64,000 bases of DNA from Anoplolepis gracilipes (taxonomy: Eukaryota; Arthropoda; Insecta; Hymenoptera; Formicidae). Under the pieces are notes generated by a model. The model worked only from the letters and a program-made list of their open reading frames with translations. It ran no database searches and was not told the DNA's origin. Position numbers and translations under genes: made by a program. The stretch lies in contig NC_132971.1 in NCBI RefSeq assembly GCF_047496725.1, positions 8,515,001 to 8,579,000 of the forward strand. The letters run 5' to 3'. Of the stretch, positions 62,763 to 64,000 are shown piece by piece. Each line of letters begins with the position of its first letter. Positions within the stretch are counted from its first letter, which is position 1.

Positions 62763-64000
62763 ATGGGTAAGAAACGCGAGTATTTTCGTATCGATACAAA
62801 TCCTCTTTTTCTCGTTACAATATCGCGATGAAGCGTTAACATCTCGTTAATCAAATATCTTCGTTTCGGGGGAAAATATTATTTTTATATTTATACACAC
62901 TCGATTTATAAAAAAATTGCTTCAAAGACGTCTGTGCTACACATGAGATACATTGAATGATAATGTCTATTATAAGTTATATTTCTGTTTATTTAATAAT
63001 GAATAGCATATTATTGATAAAAGTAAACATATATTTATTACGGAAATAATTATAAAATATTAATTTAATGTAAAACAATTTTTATAATACCCGTTACATA
63101 CTCGGTTATAGGTTAAAATATAAGAACGATACGCAACATGTCTAAGTTCAAATCATATATTTATTAATATTGCATTACAGGTATCTCTCGGGATCATTGG
63201 CATAAAAGACGAGCTACTGGTGGAAAGAGAAAACCTCTTCGTAAGAAGAGGAAGTTTGAATTAGGACGTCCAGCTGCAAATACCAAGCTTGGACCGCAGC
63301 GGATTCATACTGTGAGTTTAAGTTTTAAATACATTGCAAAAGAGTTACACAATAATTAAATATTATAAAATTGAAGTGATTATAAGCATTATTATATCAA
63401 GGATATCTATAGTGTTATAATTATTTAGAGAATAGTATTTTTTTTAATAATGTATAATAATGAACATATCTAATGACTCAGTTTTATAGTTGACTATAAC
63501 TTTATAATATTTTTAAATTTAAATTTATAACATTTAACTTTAACTTATATATAAATATATGACATTTATATGTAACAGGTTCGTACACGAGGAGGTAATA
63601 AGAAATACAGAGCTCTTAGATTGGATACAGGAAATTTTTCCTGGGGCTCTGAGTGTAGTACCAGGAAAACTCGTATCATTGATGTTGTCTACAATGCATC
63701 AAACAATGAATTAGTAAGAACTAAAACTCTGGTGAAAAATGCCATTGTCACTATTGATGCCACACCATTTAGACAATGGTATGAGAGTCATTATGTTCTT
63801 CCATTGGGTCGTAAAAGAGGAGCTAAATTGGTAAGTACTGAAATATAGTTTGGTTTAAATCTATGGAACTATAGACTGAAGTAATAAAGTGTGTAATTAT
63901 TTTTTTAGACTGAAGCAGAAGAGGAAGTATTGAATAAGAAGCGTTCCAAAAAAGCAGAAGCTAAATATAAAGCTAGGCAACGGTTTGCTAAAGTTGAACC
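62763..64000 (+). CDS. RpS8: 40S ribosomal protein S8 (eS8), right end cut
   Basis: Exons: 62763-62766, 63181-63311, 63579-63830 and 63909 to the window edge. The first coding exon is only ATGG, a common layout for ribosomal protein genes; GT then completes Gly2. The protein starts MGISRDHWHKRRATGGKRKP, followed by KKRKFELGRPAANTKLGP, VRTRGGNKKYRALRLD, GNFSWGSECSTRKTRI and LPLGRKRGAKL, almost as in other animals. eS8 is a basic structural protein of the small ribosomal subunit. About 160 of some 208 residues are in the window; the rest lies to the right. Exon phases 1, 0, 0 close. Confidence 0.97.
62767..63180 (+). other. RpS8 intron 1
   Basis: 414 bp. Introns of ribosomal protein genes often host snoRNAs; I looked for C/D and H/ACA boxes and saw no convincing pair here or in intron 2. 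Confidence 0.5.

Noticed and set aside
1..64000. CRISPR array, bacterial operon, or viral gene cluster
   Set aside because: No regularly spaced direct repeats, no operon-like gene packing and no virus-type genes apart from the retroelement pol. Introns and gene content are those of an insect nuclear genome.

Overview
The window is nuclear DNA from an insect, most likely an ant. It is very AT-rich, its genes have many introns, and it carries tandem odorant receptor genes of the large hymenopteran type beside conserved insect housekeeping genes. Species cannot be read from the sequence.

Layout: (1) 1-12,432 holds two tandem copies of a minus-strand odorant receptor locus, about 7.7 kb apart. 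The left copy (200-1882, cut by the window edge) is broken by a one-base deletion; the right copy (7233-9614) is open through four exons. (2) 13,714-27,207 is the plus-strand EF-hand gene Swiprosin-1 in four small exons, with a 10 kb first intron. (3) 27,208-36,813 has no gene I can support; it is an AT-rich desert with several MITE-like inverted repeats, a tRNA-derived SINE and microsatellites. (4) 36,814-37,748 holds the last two coding exons of a minus-strand transcription factor with two pipsqueak-type helix-turn-helix units and an apparent one-base frameshift. (5) 38,294-42,190 is a decayed Ty3/gypsy element, followed by a Penelope-like fragment, a lone signal-peptide exon (44,227-44,294) and a transposon graveyard (45,504-48,885) that includes a 1,090 bp hAT-type element with an exact 8 bp target duplication. 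(6) 49,200-64,000 is compact and gene-dense: AdipoR (+), GDP-fucose transporter (+), a membrane-anchored gamma-glutamyltransferase-like protein (-), DUS4L (-) and RpS8 (+, cut by the right edge). DUS4L and RpS8 are divergent and share a 439 bp promoter region.

The genes do not form one pathway. Exon models were built by hand: splice phases were checked arithmetically and all close in frame except where stated. The most interesting points are the uneven divergence of the receptor copies (a likely gene-conversion tract), a shared GC-AG intron, the frameshift in the psq factor, the gamma-glutamyltransferase homologue that seems to lack its catalytic threonine, and the nested non-autonomous transposons. 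I found no clear sign of an undescribed multi-gene system.
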